DNA of 23,217 nucleotides from Pseudomonadota bacterium. GTDB lineage: Bacteria > Pseudomonadota > Alphaproteobacteria > UBA828 > JAPUJA01. The translations under genes and the position numbers were made by a program. The stretch lies in the NCBI GenBank assembly GCA_027296525.1, contig JAPUJA010000072.1, forward strand, positions 1 to 23,217. The letters are read 5' to 3'. Each line of letters opens with the position of its first letter. Position 1 is the stretch's first letter. Below, in pieces: positions 6,693 through 14,441 of this stretch. Below the pieces are notes generated by a model. That model worked only from the letters and a program-made list of their open reading frames with translations. It was not told the origin of the DNA and ran no database searches.

Positions 6693-8915
6693 CTACTCGA
6701 TCTTGATCCCCAACGGGACCACGGAACGCACCCGTTGGCGGAGTTCCTCGGTCACCTCGCGCGCATCGCGCAGGCTTCCGACCACCCGTGGCGTGATCAG
6801 GATGAGCAACTCGACCCGCTTGGTCTCGTTGTTGGTCGCGCGGAAGAGCGCCCCAAGCAGAGGGATGTCGGCGAGGATCGGGATTCCTGTTTCGGTCTCA
6901 AACTGGCGGTCCCGGATGAGCCCGCCGAGCGCCACGGTCTCGCCGCTCTGGATCGCCACCGTGCTCGTGATCCGCCGCTCCTGGATGGTCGGTGAATCGA
7001 TGCCCGACGTCGTGGTCAAGATCACGTCACTCACTTCCTGCTCGATCTCCATGATCACGAGGCCGCCGGCGTTGACCCGCGGCGTCACCGTCAGGAGCAC
7101 GCCGGTGTCGCGATACTCGATGGAATTCACGATCGGCGCCTCCGGGTCGATGGTCGAGACGGCCGACTGGGTTGCGATGGGCACCGTATCGCCCACCTGG
7201 AGCAGCGCGGTCTGATTGTCGAGGACCATGACCTGCGGCGAGGAGATGACGTTGACATCGGTCACTTCCGAGAGCGCATTGAGCGCCGCCTGAATACCCG
7301 CGCCCTGGAAAAAATAACTGAAGCCGGGGAAGATCGAGTCCACGGTGCCGGCCGCCACCTCGCTCAAGGTGAACGTGCTTCTGCCGGTCTCGAAGAACCA
7401 CTGCAACCCGAATTTCAGCTTTTCCGTCAGCTCGACCTCGGCGATGGTCGCCTCGATCAAGACCTGGAGCGGCAGGATGTCGAGTTGATCGAGGGCCGCC
7501 TTGACCATCCGGTAGTCGGCGGGGGACGCTAGGATGACGAGCGAATTCGTCGCCTCGTCGGCGATCACGCGGATCTCGCTCTCGCCCGAGAGCGTGACCG
7601 CATCGGCCGCTGGCGACGGGGGCGCGGGCGCTTCAAGGCCCTCCGCGCCGGGCTCGGTGTAGAGCTCCATGGGCTCGAGCCCGGGCGCGACCTCATATTG
7701 GGTCTCGCGGGGCGCGACGCCTCCGAAGATGTCGTTCAGCAAGACTGCCAGATCGGCGGCCCGCCCGTTCTGCACGGGATAGACATAGACCTGCCGCCCG
7801 CCCTCGCCGCCCGTCTGATCGAGGCGCTCGATCCAGCCGCCCGCCTCGTCGACATAATCGGCGCTCGGCGAGATCACGAGCAGGGCGTTCATGCGCTCGA
7901 TCGGCACGAAGCGGATCATGCCCGAAAGCGGGCTCGCCGGTTCCTCGAGGAGCACCGTCTCGAGTTCCTTCGCGAGCGTCTCGGGATCGACGAACTGAAG
8001 CGGGAAGAGGCCAAAGGACATGCCGGAGAGCCAGTCGATGTCGAAGATATCGACCGCCTCGAGCGCGTTTTGCCGGCTCTCCAGGGTGCCCGCGATGATC
8101 AGCAGGTTGCGCGCTTCATCGACCCTCACATCGCCGCCGAAGGGCGTGATCGGATCGAGGATCTTCTTCATCTCGCCCGCCGAGACGAACTCAAGCGGAA
8201 CGATTTGAATGCCGTAGCCGGGGCCGTGAGGGGGCCGCGCCGGCCCGATATCGAAGGTTCCGGTTTCGCCCAGGGCCTTGTCGAGCGGGATGATGCCGTA
8301 AAAGTTGTCCCGCCACACCAAGGCCGTGCCCGTCAGCGCGAGCACATTCTCGAGCGTCGAGAGCAACGACGATCGCGGCAGCGGCCGGCTCGTTTGAACC
8401 GTGACGGTGCCGCTGACCGCGGGATCGATGACGTAGTTGAGGCCGAGGATGTCGCCGAGCACCGCGCGCACCACCTCGCGCACGTCGGCGTCGATGAAGT
8501 TGAGGGTGACGTCACCCGTCACGGTGGTCTCGACGGTCGCGAGCGCGAGCGGTTCCATATTGATGAAGACGCCGGTGCCGTGATGGATCTCAGGCTCCGG
8601 GCCCGGTGCCTCGGCGACGGCCTCCGTGGATGGCCCGCTCGATTCCGGGGCGGCGGGCTCCTCGGCCGTGACCTCCGCCCTCTCGCTCGGGCGTCCGAAA
8701 TTGTCAAACCCGGCGCAGGCCGAAAGCGACACCGCAAACAGGAGCGCGGCCGACGCACGGCAGAGCCGCGCGAATGACTGGCAGTCCCTATGGTCAACGC
8801 GAGCGAAAAATACCGCCCTTATCGCCCTCGCCATCCACGCCAGCATCGGCTTCAAGCCCGGGACGAGCGCCGGTGCAGAATCCGGGTCGAGCTCCCCGGT
8901 TACGCATGATTTCAC
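6693..8915 (-). CDS. gspD: Type II secretion secretin GspD, lipobox-bearing
   Basis: The outer-membrane channel of the T2SS. After the signal region comes the N0 domain (about residues 135-200: V-T-L-N-F-I-D-A-D-V-R-E-V-V, N-Y-V-I-D-P), then the N1-N3 ring domains (I-V-P-L-E-F, F-P-L-Q-F-V-D, V-Y-P-V-Q-N). The secretin core spans about 480-720, with V-L-I-E-A-T-I-A-E-V, S-S-P-Q-V-M-V-L-D-N, V-G-D-T-V-P and the closing G-I-P-I-L-A-D-I-P-L-L-G-A-L-F. The N-terminus has a lipobox L-S-A-C (Cys67 from the GTG at 8915), so the secretin itself may be lipidated. GTG 8915 has a strong GGGGAGG site 9 bases upstream but gives a long signal region. ATG starts at 8846 or 8834 would put the Cys at 44 or 40, closer to normal. 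Confidence 0.95.
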   Translation of the reverse strand: MKSCVTGELDPDSAPALVPGLKPMLAWMARAIRAVFFARVDHRDCQSFARLCRASAALLFAVSLSACAGFDNFGRPSERAEVTAEEPAAPESSGPSTEAVAEAPGPEPEIHHGTGVFINMEPLALATVETTVTGDVTLNFIDADVREVVRAVLGDILGLNYVIDPAVSGTVTVQTSRPLPRSSLLSTLENVLALTGTALVWRDNFYGIIPLDKALGETGTFDIGPARPPHGPGYGIQIVPLEFVSAGEMKKILDPITPFGGDVRVDEARNLLIIAGTLESRQNALEAVDIFDIDWLSGMSFGLFPLQFVDPETLAKELETVLLEEPASPLSGMIRFVPIERMNALLVISPSADYVDEAGGWIERLDQTGGEGGRQVYVYPVQNGRAADLAVLLNDIFGGVAPRETQYEVAPGLEPMELYTEPGAEGLEAPAPPSPAADAVTLSGESEIRVIADEATNSLVILASPADYRMVKAALDQLDILPLQVLIEATIAEVELTEKLKFGLQWFFETGRSTFTLSEVAAGTVDSIFPGFSYFFQGAGIQAALNALSEVTDVNVISSPQVMVLDNQTALLQVGDTVPIATQSAVSTIDPEAPIVNSIEYRDTGVLLTVTPRVNAGGLVIMEIEQEVSDVILTTTSGIDSPTIQERRITSTVAIQSGETVALGGLIRDRQFETETGIPILADIPLLGALFRATNNETKRVELLILITPRVVGSLRDAREVTEELRQRVRSVVPLGIKIE

Positions 8916-9094
8916 GCCGCAAGGCCTCCCCTCGGAACTGTCACCCCTGAAACCCTCCCGGTTCGCAGGAAACTGAAAACTAACAGACTTTCGGGCAATT
9001 GGAACGCCTTATCGCCTCTCGACCAGGCGCCAGCGGGGGCTGAACCCGCGATGCCGAGAAGGAGCGCCGGGCCGAGACCGCCTGAGCGAAAGAC
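8916..9094. other. Gap between the GspC/N-type gene and gspD
   Basis: This 179-base gap interrupts an otherwise tightly packed minus-strand operon. Read on the minus strand it ends with a strong ribosome binding site (GGGGAGG) for gspD at 8915. It also contains a small GCGGG/CCCGC stem near 9031-9048 and an A/T-richer patch near 8973-9000 that could carry a separate gspD promoter, but no consensus boxes are convincing. Confidence 0.35.
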
Positions 9095-9628
9095 TCACTC
9101 GTCTTCGCTCTCCGGTTCGTTTCCCTCGCGGACGGCAGGCCCCGTCGTCTCGCGCAGCGTGATCTCTTCGATCAAATCGTCATGGCGCAGACGCACGCCC
9201 TCGGGTGTGATCGATTCGACCGTCCAGCCGTCGATCTGTTGACCCTCGACCACGCGCAGGATGTCACGAGCCGCTCGACGTTGCATCACGGCCATGCGTT
9301 CTTCGGCCGCGATGACGACTCCCACCAGAATGAACTGATTCCGAGTGACGCCGCTCCCCGCGACGGCGCCATCATCCGCCTGGATGGGCCGGCGGGATGG
9401 AATGAAGAGCGGGCGGTCCACGATCTCGGAGAAGTTTTCGAGAGGCGGCAGGCTTTCTGCGGCGCGCGACGGCTCGGCGAGCGCGATATCTCCGCCAGGC
9501 GGCGTCAAGGAAACCGACGACCGGTTGAAAGGGCCGTGCGCGATCTCGAGATAGACGATCGCACCCAGGATCGCACACAAACCCATCAGCACAAACGACG
9601 GCCTCGCCCGGCGAAGGCGGGGGTTCAT
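9095..9628 (-). CDS. Type II secretion inner-membrane protein of the GspC/GspN type
   Basis: A 177-residue bitopic inner-membrane protein. It has a short basic cytoplasmic end (N-P-R-L-R-R-A-R-P), one membrane helix (F-V-L-M-G-L-C-A-I-L-G-A-I-V-Y-L) and a periplasmic region. The hallmark F-S-E-I-V-D-R-P-L-F-I-P-S-R-R-P motif is followed by a small beta domain (F-I-L-V-G-V-V-I ... G-W-T-V-E-S-I-T-P-E-G-V). This is the pattern of proteins called 'type II secretion system protein N' or GspC homology-region proteins in alphaproteobacteria. It would link the inner-membrane platform to the secretin N0 domain. No PDZ domain is present. The start overlaps the gspM stop by 4 bases (ATGA), showing tight coupling. 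The GspC versus GspN name is not settled by sequence alone. Confidence 0.82.
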   Translation of the reverse strand: MNPRLRRARPSFVLMGLCAILGAIVYLEIAHGPFNRSSVSLTPPGGDIALAEPSRAAESLPPLENFSEIVDRPLFIPSRRPIQADDGAVAGSGVTRNQFILVGVVIAAEERMAVMQRRAARDILRVVEGQQIDGWTVESITPEGVRLRHDDLIEEITLRETTGPAVREGNEPESEDE

Positions 9629-10203
9629 GACACCCCCGCCGGCATGTAGCCGTACACGTCGTAACGCACCTGCAGCTTTTCCGCCGCCCGGTTTTCATTT
9701 TTTTGCGTCCGCTTGCGTTGCGCGCGAATATCGAGATTGTCGAGGAAAAGATAGGGATTGGCCGTCTCGATGGTGTAGATGACCCGCCTGAGCGTCTCGG
9801 TGTCCCCCGTCATCACGACCCGCATGGCAACCTTGTGAAAGCCGTTCTCGGCTTCCTGCGGCAACATTTGAATGCTGTTCAACTCGCCGCCGTTCGCGTT
9901 GATGAGCCGCTTCAGCTTGTTCTGCAGATCGGCCGCGACCAACTGGATGCTCGCGCCCTTGAGAAAGCCGCTGACGGAGGCCTGATCCCGGCGCGTTTCT
10001 TCGAGCACCGCCTCGAGGTCGGTGCGCGCGCCGCTCATCCGAAGATAGCGCGCGAGCAACTCTTCCGATTGCGCCATCGACTCGTCATAGGCGTCGAATT
10101 TGGCCGTGACGGGCAACACGACGAAGAGCCAAAGCAGAGCGACGATGGCGGCGAGGATGGCGAGCGCCAGGAACCGACTCATGATCCGGGACATTTCCAT
10201 CAT
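9625..10203 (-). CDS. gspM: Type II secretion protein GspM (short 'b' type)
   Basis: A 192-residue bitopic inner-membrane protein. The N-terminal helix (F-L-A-L-A-I-L-A-A-I-V-A-L-L-W-L-F-V-V) is followed by V-T-A-K-F-D-A-Y-D-E-S-M-A-Q-S-E-E-L-L-A-R-Y, a coiled-coil stretch, and a periplasmic ferredoxin-like domain (S-I-Q-L-V-A-A-D-L-Q-N-K-L ... P-Y-L-F-L-D-N-L-D-I-R). The F-L-K-G-A-S segment and the late P-Y-L-F-L-D-N-L are typical of the T2SSM_b family. GspM partners GspL in the assembly platform. It overlaps both neighbours by 4 bases (gspL stop/gspM start, gspM stop/next start). Several close ATG codons at the 5' end make the exact start uncertain by a few residues. Confidence 0.9.
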   Translation of the reverse strand: MMEMSRIMSRFLALAILAAIVALLWLFVVLPVTAKFDAYDESMAQSEELLARYLRMSGARTDLEAVLEETRRDQASVSGFLKGASIQLVAADLQNKLKRLINANGGELNSIQMLPQEAENGFHKVAMRVVMTGDTETLRRVIYTIETANPYLFLDNLDIRAQRKRTQKNENRAAEKLQVRYDVYGYMPAGVS

Positions 10204-11297
10204 TCCTCGCCGGATTCGAGTTGGAAGGAGAGATTGAAACGCTCCAATCCGCTCCTCGGGTCCTTGGTCACCGGTGAACGGAACGCCGGTGTGCGGAACG
10301 ACGGGGATTCATCGATCAGGCCGATCAGGTTCGAAGCGGTGGATGAATAACCGGCGACACGGATTTCAGGCCCGCGGATATCGAGCTGATAGACCCAGCT
10401 GTCGTCCGGAAGCACGCGGGTCAACTCGTCGAGGATCACGGTAATCAACGGCGTCTGGCGCTTCGCATCGGCGAGAAAGCGGTTGTGCTCGACGAGCTGC
10501 TCGATCTCTTCACGAAGCGCGGAGGTTTCTTGCGCCTCGCGTTGCGCTTCGGCGACCTTCGCCGTGAGATCCTCGACCCGGGCTCGCTTTTGCTCGAGCG
10601 GAATGTAGACGGCCGCCGCGAGCAACGCGAGGGCGAGGCCCGTGACGGCGACATTGAAAAAAACCCAGCCCCGCCCACGAGCGCCGTTCCCGTCCTCGGG
10701 AAGCAGATTCGACGAAGGAGGCGTGCGCGGATCGTCACCGGCAATAGCGACGATCGACGGCGAGATACCCCATCGCCCGACCATGGCCAGGGCCTCGTCG
10801 ACGCGCGCGCGGGGCACCACCATGAGCTCGGCGCTGAGCCGCTTGGCCGCGACATCGCGCCCGACGACGCGGTAGTCGAAATAGACCTCCTCGGCGGCAA
10901 ACGGCGTTTGGCGGTCGATCTGAAAGAAGAGCGCGTCCTTGAGATCGCTCTCGGCGACGGCGGGCATCTCGAGGGTCTTGCGGAGCGCGGCATCGATCGG
11001 CAGGCGGAGCGCCGTCAACGCGTTGCGGCCCCGCGCCTTGTGAAGAAGCGGCCCAACAGCGTCGCGCATCGCGTCCGCCGTCCGCTCCGAGAACGCGACG
11101 CGCCCCAGCTCGTCACAGCGCGCGCCGTGGAAATAACGAAAGGTGAGGCCGTCCCCGGCGAGATCGACGGCGAGGATCGGCGTGCCTTGGCTGAGGCCCT
11201 GACGCCAGCGTTCGGGCAGAAGACCCGCGAGCTCGTCGAGCCACCAACGGAAGAACCGTTGGGGGCGAAAGCTCAGCGGCGTCGTCAAAGCAGCCAT
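10200..11297 (-). CDS. gspL: Type II secretion protein GspL
   Basis: A bitopic inner-membrane protein that binds GspE in the cytoplasm and GspM in the periplasm. From ATG 11297 it is 365 residues. The N-terminal cytoplasmic part has an actin-like/PilM-type fold (I-L-A-V-D-L-A-G-D-G-L-T, L-R-L-P-I-D-A-A-L-R-K-T-L-E-M-P, D-A-L-F-F-Q-I-D-R-Q-T-P-F). A membrane helix (V-F-F-N-V-A-V-T-G-L-A-L-A-L-L) follows, then a periplasmic coiled coil (E-D-L-T-A-K-V-A-E-A-Q-R-E-A-Q-E) and a PilN-like C-terminal domain (D-E-L-T-R-V-L-P-D-D-S-W-V). The frame stays open upstream to about 11543, but that stretch is low-complexity, repeat-containing intergenic sequence and is rejected as coding. Confidence 0.92.
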   Translation of the reverse strand: MAALTTPLSFRPQRFFRWWLDELAGLLPERWRQGLSQGTPILAVDLAGDGLTFRYFHGARCDELGRVAFSERTADAMRDAVGPLLHKARGRNALTALRLPIDAALRKTLEMPAVAESDLKDALFFQIDRQTPFAAEEVYFDYRVVGRDVAAKRLSAELMVVPRARVDEALAMVGRWGISPSIVAIAGDDPRTPPSSNLLPEDGNGARGRGWVFFNVAVTGLALALLAAAVYIPLEQKRARVEDLTAKVAEAQREAQETSALREEIEQLVEHNRFLADAKRQTPLITVILDELTRVLPDDSWVYQLDIRGPEIRVAGYSSTASNLIGLIDESPSFRTPAFRSPVTKDPRSGLERFNLSFQLESGEE

Positions 11298-11342
11298 GGA
11301 ACGGGCCTTGCGATCAGATCTCGGTTCAGCGCGACGCCGGGC

Positions 11343-11390
11343 GGGCACCCGAGGGGTGGGGCGCCCGAGGGGCGGGGCGCCCGACGGGTG
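11343..11390. repeat. Three tandem copies of a 16-bp GC-rich repeat
   Basis: Three consecutive 16-bp units at 11343-11358, 11359-11374 and 11375-11390 follow the pattern GGGCRCCCGASGGGYG. Each starts with a (near-)palindromic GGGCGCCC. They lie in the divergent promoter region upstream of gspL. Confidence 0.75.
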
Positions 11391-11472
11391 TTCGTTGCCT
11401 CGCGAAGTGTGTACCGGCCAACAGGCGCGGATCAACCGCTTTCGCTCAACGACGCGCGGGCCGGTCATTTCT

Positions 11473-11511
11473 CGAACGAGGTCCCCGGACGAGGTCCTCG
11501 AACGAGGTCCT
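11473..11511. repeat. Three tandem copies of a 13-bp repeat
   Basis: Three consecutive 13-bp units at 11473-11485, 11486-11498 and 11499-11511 follow the pattern CGRACGAGGTCCY. The copies differ at only two positions. They lie in the same divergent promoter region, about 80 bases past the 16-bp block and about 95 bases before the ThDP enzyme gene. Confidence 0.75.
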
Positions 11512-11606
11512 CGGGCAAGGCGGGCCGCGATCCCGCTGGTCACGCGAAACGCAATCAGACTAACATCGCCCCCTTAAGAAACCTTGCCTGAGGAAAAGAT
11601 ACAGCG

Positions 11607-13322
11607 ATGACCACGCCCTCCGGGACAACGAACCTGAGCGCCGCCCAGGCCTTCGGCGCGGCGCTCAAGCGCCATGGTATCACCGTCATGTTCGGCCAGA
11701 GCAACCCGCCGGCGCTTTTCCTCGCGGCCGCCGATTTCGGCATCGAGCAGATCACCTATCGCACCGAAAACGCCGGCGCGATCATGGCCGACGGCTACGC
11801 GCGGGCCTCGGGCCGGGTGCCCGTGGTCACGGCCCAGAACGGCCCCGCGGCGACCCTGCTCGTTCCCGGGCTCGCCGAAGCCTACAAGGCCTCGATCCCC
11901 ATGGTCGCGCTCGTGCAGGATCTGCCGCGGCCGAACCGGGACCGGAACGCCTTTCAAGAGATCGACGAGATCGCCCTCTATCAGGGGGTCTCGAAATGGC
12001 TTCGCCGGATCGATACGGTCGAGCGAATCGACGATTATATTGACATGGCCTTCACCGCCGCCGCGAGCGGGCGCCCGGGCCCAGCCGTGCTGCTCGCGCC
12101 CTGGGATCTGATCGACGAACCCCAAGCGCCCGGCTCACCCCGCACCGCCGAGCTCGGCCAGGTCCCGCTCGATCGCACGCTCGCCGACCCGGCACGCATC
12201 GATGAGGCCGCTCAATTGCTGGCCGAGGCCGAGCGCCCGCTCATCTGCGCCGGTGGCGGCGTGCACAGCTCTAAGGCCTGGGACGAGCTCGCCCGCCTCC
12301 AGGAGCTCGCGGGGCTCCCGGTCGCCACGACGACGATGGGAAAGGGCGCGGTCGATGAACGCCATCCGCTCTCGATCGGCGTCATCGGTTACTTCATGGG
12401 TGAGAGGGGGATGACAAAGTTCCTGAAACCCATGGTGGAAGAGGCCGATGTCATTCTTCTCGTCGGCAATCGGACGAACCAGAACGGCACAGATTCCTGG
12501 CAGCTCTTCCCGCCCGGTGCGCGTTTCATCCATCTCGACATCGACGGCAACGAGGTCGGGCGCAACTACGAGGCGCTGCGTCTCGTGGGCGACGCCAAGC
12601 TGACCCTGGCGGCGCTCAGCCAAGCGCTCGAGGCGCGCGACCTGGCGGCGCGGCGCGCAGGCCGCGCGGCCCTCGAGGCCCAGATCGCCGAGGGCCGCGC
12701 CAAACACGAGAAGGAGGCGCGGGCCATGCTCACCTCCGAGGCCCGGCCCATTCGCCCGGAACGGCTCATGGCCGAACTCGATGCCCTCCTGCGCGATGAC
12801 GACATCGTGGTGGCGGACGCGAGCTACGCCTCGATCTGGGTCGCGAACTATCTTAAAGCGCGGCGCGGCGGGCAACGCTTCCTGACGCCACGCGGCATGG
12901 CCGGCTTGGGCTGGGGCCTGCCCTTGGCGATCGGCGCGAAACTCGCGAAGCCTGAAGCGCGCGTCTTTTGCCTGACGGGCGATGGCGGCTTCGCCCATTG
13001 CTGGTCGGAGCTCGAAACGGTCCGCCGCCACGGGCTCAAGATCGTGCTCACCGTGCTGAACAACGGCACGCTCGCCTATCAGGGGCACGCCGAGGACGTG
13101 TGGTATGGCCGTCACACGAGCGCGATTGCGATCTCACCCATCGACCACGCGATGATCGCGCACGCTTGCGGGCTCAACGGTATCCGCGTCGAGGAGGCGA
13201 AGGATTACCGGCCCGCCCTCGAAGAGGCCGCGGCCAGCGATAAAACGACGCTCATCGATGTGATCACCGATCCGCGCGCGAGCCCGCCGATCACGATGTA
13301 TGAGGGCAAGAAGAAGGATTAG
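11607..13322 (+). CDS. Thiamine-diphosphate-dependent enzyme, acetolactate synthase/decarboxylase family
   Basis: A 571-residue ThDP enzyme with the three-domain layout of acetolactate synthase-like proteins. The N-terminal PYR domain has the catalytic glutamate E54 in Y-R-T-E-N-A-G-A-I-M-A-D-G-Y-A-R and Q-N-G-P-A-A-T. The central domain has P-L-I-C-A-G-G-G-V and the dinucleotide-like L-V-G-N-R-T. The C-terminal PP domain has the ThDP/Mg motif G-D-G-G-F near residue 458, closing with L-N-N-G about 25 residues later. The partner substrate cannot be told from sequence. Candidates are acetolactate synthase-like condensation, decarboxylation of a 2-oxo acid, or sulfoacetaldehyde-type chemistry. 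No regulatory small subunit gene is adjacent, which argues against a housekeeping IlvB. Its 3' end overlaps the convergent ABC ATPase gene by 32 bases. Confidence 0.85.
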   Translation: MTTPSGTTNLSAAQAFGAALKRHGITVMFGQSNPPALFLAAADFGIEQITYRTENAGAIMADGYARASGRVPVVTAQNGPAATLLVPGLAEAYKASIPMVALVQDLPRPNRDRNAFQEIDEIALYQGVSKWLRRIDTVERIDDYIDMAFTAAASGRPGPAVLLAPWDLIDEPQAPGSPRTAELGQVPLDRTLADPARIDEAAQLLAEAERPLICAGGGVHSSKAWDELARLQELAGLPVATTTMGKGAVDERHPLSIGVIGYFMGERGMTKFLKPMVEEADVILLVGNRTNQNGTDSWQLFPPGARFIHLDIDGNEVGRNYEALRLVGDAKLTLAALSQALEARDLAARRAGRAALEAQIAEGRAKHEKEARAMLTSEARPIRPERLMAELDALLRDDDIVVADASYASIWVANYLKARRGGQRFLTPRGMAGLGWGLPLAIGAKLAKPEARVFCLTGDGGFAHCWSELETVRRHGLKIVLTVLNNGTLAYQGHAEDVWYGRHTSAIAISPIDHAMIAHACGLNGIRVEEAKDYRPALEEAAASDKTTLIDVITDPRASPPITMYEGKKKD

Positions 13323-14418
13323 ACGCGGCGCGATCCGGCAGTAGATTTTCGCCCGTCGCCTTATCGAGAAGGTGAACGTCGCCTTCCTCGATCCGCAATC
13401 TGACCGAATCGCCGACAGCGAAGCTGGTGCGTTTCGTAACAGCGATCATCTTCACCCCGTCGCTGTCGAGGTAGATGTAGGTGTCTTGACCGAGCGGCTC
13501 GACGAGCTCGACGAGCGCCGTCCCGTTTCTCCGCCCGCCTCCCGACTCCAGATGTATGTTCTCAGGCCGGACGCCGATCCAGAGCTCGCGGGGCGCATCG
13601 CTCGGCCGGATTTTCGCCAGCCGACCGGGCGCGACGATCCTGCCAAGGAAACGGGGGGACACCTCGAACGAGCCGTCGGCCTTAAGCGTGGCGTTGAACA
13701 TGTTCATCGGCGGCGCGCCGATGAATTGGGCGACGAAAGCGTTCGCCGGATGGTCGTAGATTTCAAGCGGCGTGCCGACCTGAGTCATCAAGCCCTCATC
13801 CATGACGCCGATCCGCGAGGCCATCGCCATGGCCTCGATCTGATCGTGGGTGACATAAACGGTCGTGATACCGAGCTCGGAGACGAGACGCTTGATCTCG
13901 CTCCGCATGGTGATGCGCAGCTTGGCGTCCAAGTTGCTGAGGGGCTCGTCCATCAGGAACAGACTCGGGTTTCGAACCAACGCCCGCGCCAACGAGACAC
14001 GCTGCTTCTCGCCGCCGCTCAACTGTCCCGGCCGTCGTTTGAGGAGCCCGGATATGTGCAGCCGCTGGGCCACCTCTTCGACCCGGCGCGACCTTTCGGC
14101 CTTGCCGGTCCCTTGAATCTTCAAGGGAAACGCGATGTTCTCACGCACCAACATATGCGGGTAGAGACCGTAGTCCTGAAAGACCATCGCGACATTGCGC
14201 TGGCGCGGCTCGAGGTAGGTGACGTCGCGCCCATCGATGAACACGCGGCCCTCGCTCGGCACCTCGAGACCCCCGATCATGCGAAGCGTCGTGGTCTTCC
14301 CGCAACCCGAAGGGCCCAGCAACACGAAGAACTCGCCGTCCTCGATCGTAAGCGAAATCCCCCGGACCGCCGCAACTCGGCCAAATCGCTTCTTCAACCC
14401 TTCGAGCCTGACACCCAT
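13291..14418 (-). CDS. ABC transporter ATP-binding protein, MalK/UgpC (CUT1) type
   Basis: The energising subunit of the importer. From ATG 14418 it is 375 residues. It has Walker A G-P-S-G-C-G-K-T (35-42), Q-loop Q81, the signature L-S-G-G-E-K-Q (133-139), Walker B L-F-L-M-D-E (153-158), the D-loop S-N-L-D and switch His191. A C-terminal TOBE-type regulatory domain includes W-I-G-V-R-P-E-N-I-H-L and D-V-H-L-L-D, as in MalK/UgpC proteins. The frame is open further upstream to about 14652, but that part overlaps the permease gene and has no family match, so the start is set at 14418. It is the last gene of the transporter operon, 23 bases after the permease stop. Substrate cannot be inferred from this subunit. 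Confidence 0.93.
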   Translation of the reverse strand: MGVRLEGLKKRFGRVAAVRGISLTIEDGEFFVLLGPSGCGKTTTLRMIGGLEVPSEGRVFIDGRDVTYLEPRQRNVAMVFQDYGLYPHMLVRENIAFPLKIQGTGKAERSRRVEEVAQRLHISGLLKRRPGQLSGGEKQRVSLARALVRNPSLFLMDEPLSNLDAKLRITMRSEIKRLVSELGITTVYVTHDQIEAMAMASRIGVMDEGLMTQVGTPLEIYDHPANAFVAQFIGAPPMNMFNATLKADGSFEVSPRFLGRIVAPGRLAKIRPSDAPRELWIGVRPENIHLESGGGRRNGTALVELVEPLGQDTYIYLDSDGVKMIAVTKRTSFAVGDSVRLRIEEGDVHLLDKATGENLLPDRAASNPSSCPHTS

Positions 14419-14441
14419 TGCCCGCCCTTTCCCGCTCGCCG

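Larger units (their letters stand above)
11298..11606. other. Divergent intergenic region between gspL and the ThDP enzyme
   Basis: These 309 bases must hold the outward-facing promoters of the gspL operon (minus) and the ThDP enzyme gene (plus). It contains two short GC-rich tandem repeat blocks (listed separately). It also contains a weak possible plus-strand -10 box TAACAT at 11561-11566, about 40 bases upstream of the ATG, with no good -35 partner. No gene was recognised in it. Confidence 0.45.

Noticed and set aside
7698..8777. A 359-codon plus-strand open frame opposite gspD
   Set aside because: It is antisense to the well-supported secretin gene, charged and low-complexity, with no family features.
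10485..11591. A 368-codon plus-strand open frame opposite gspL
   Set aside because: It is a shadow of gspL and of the repeat-rich intergenic region; no family features.
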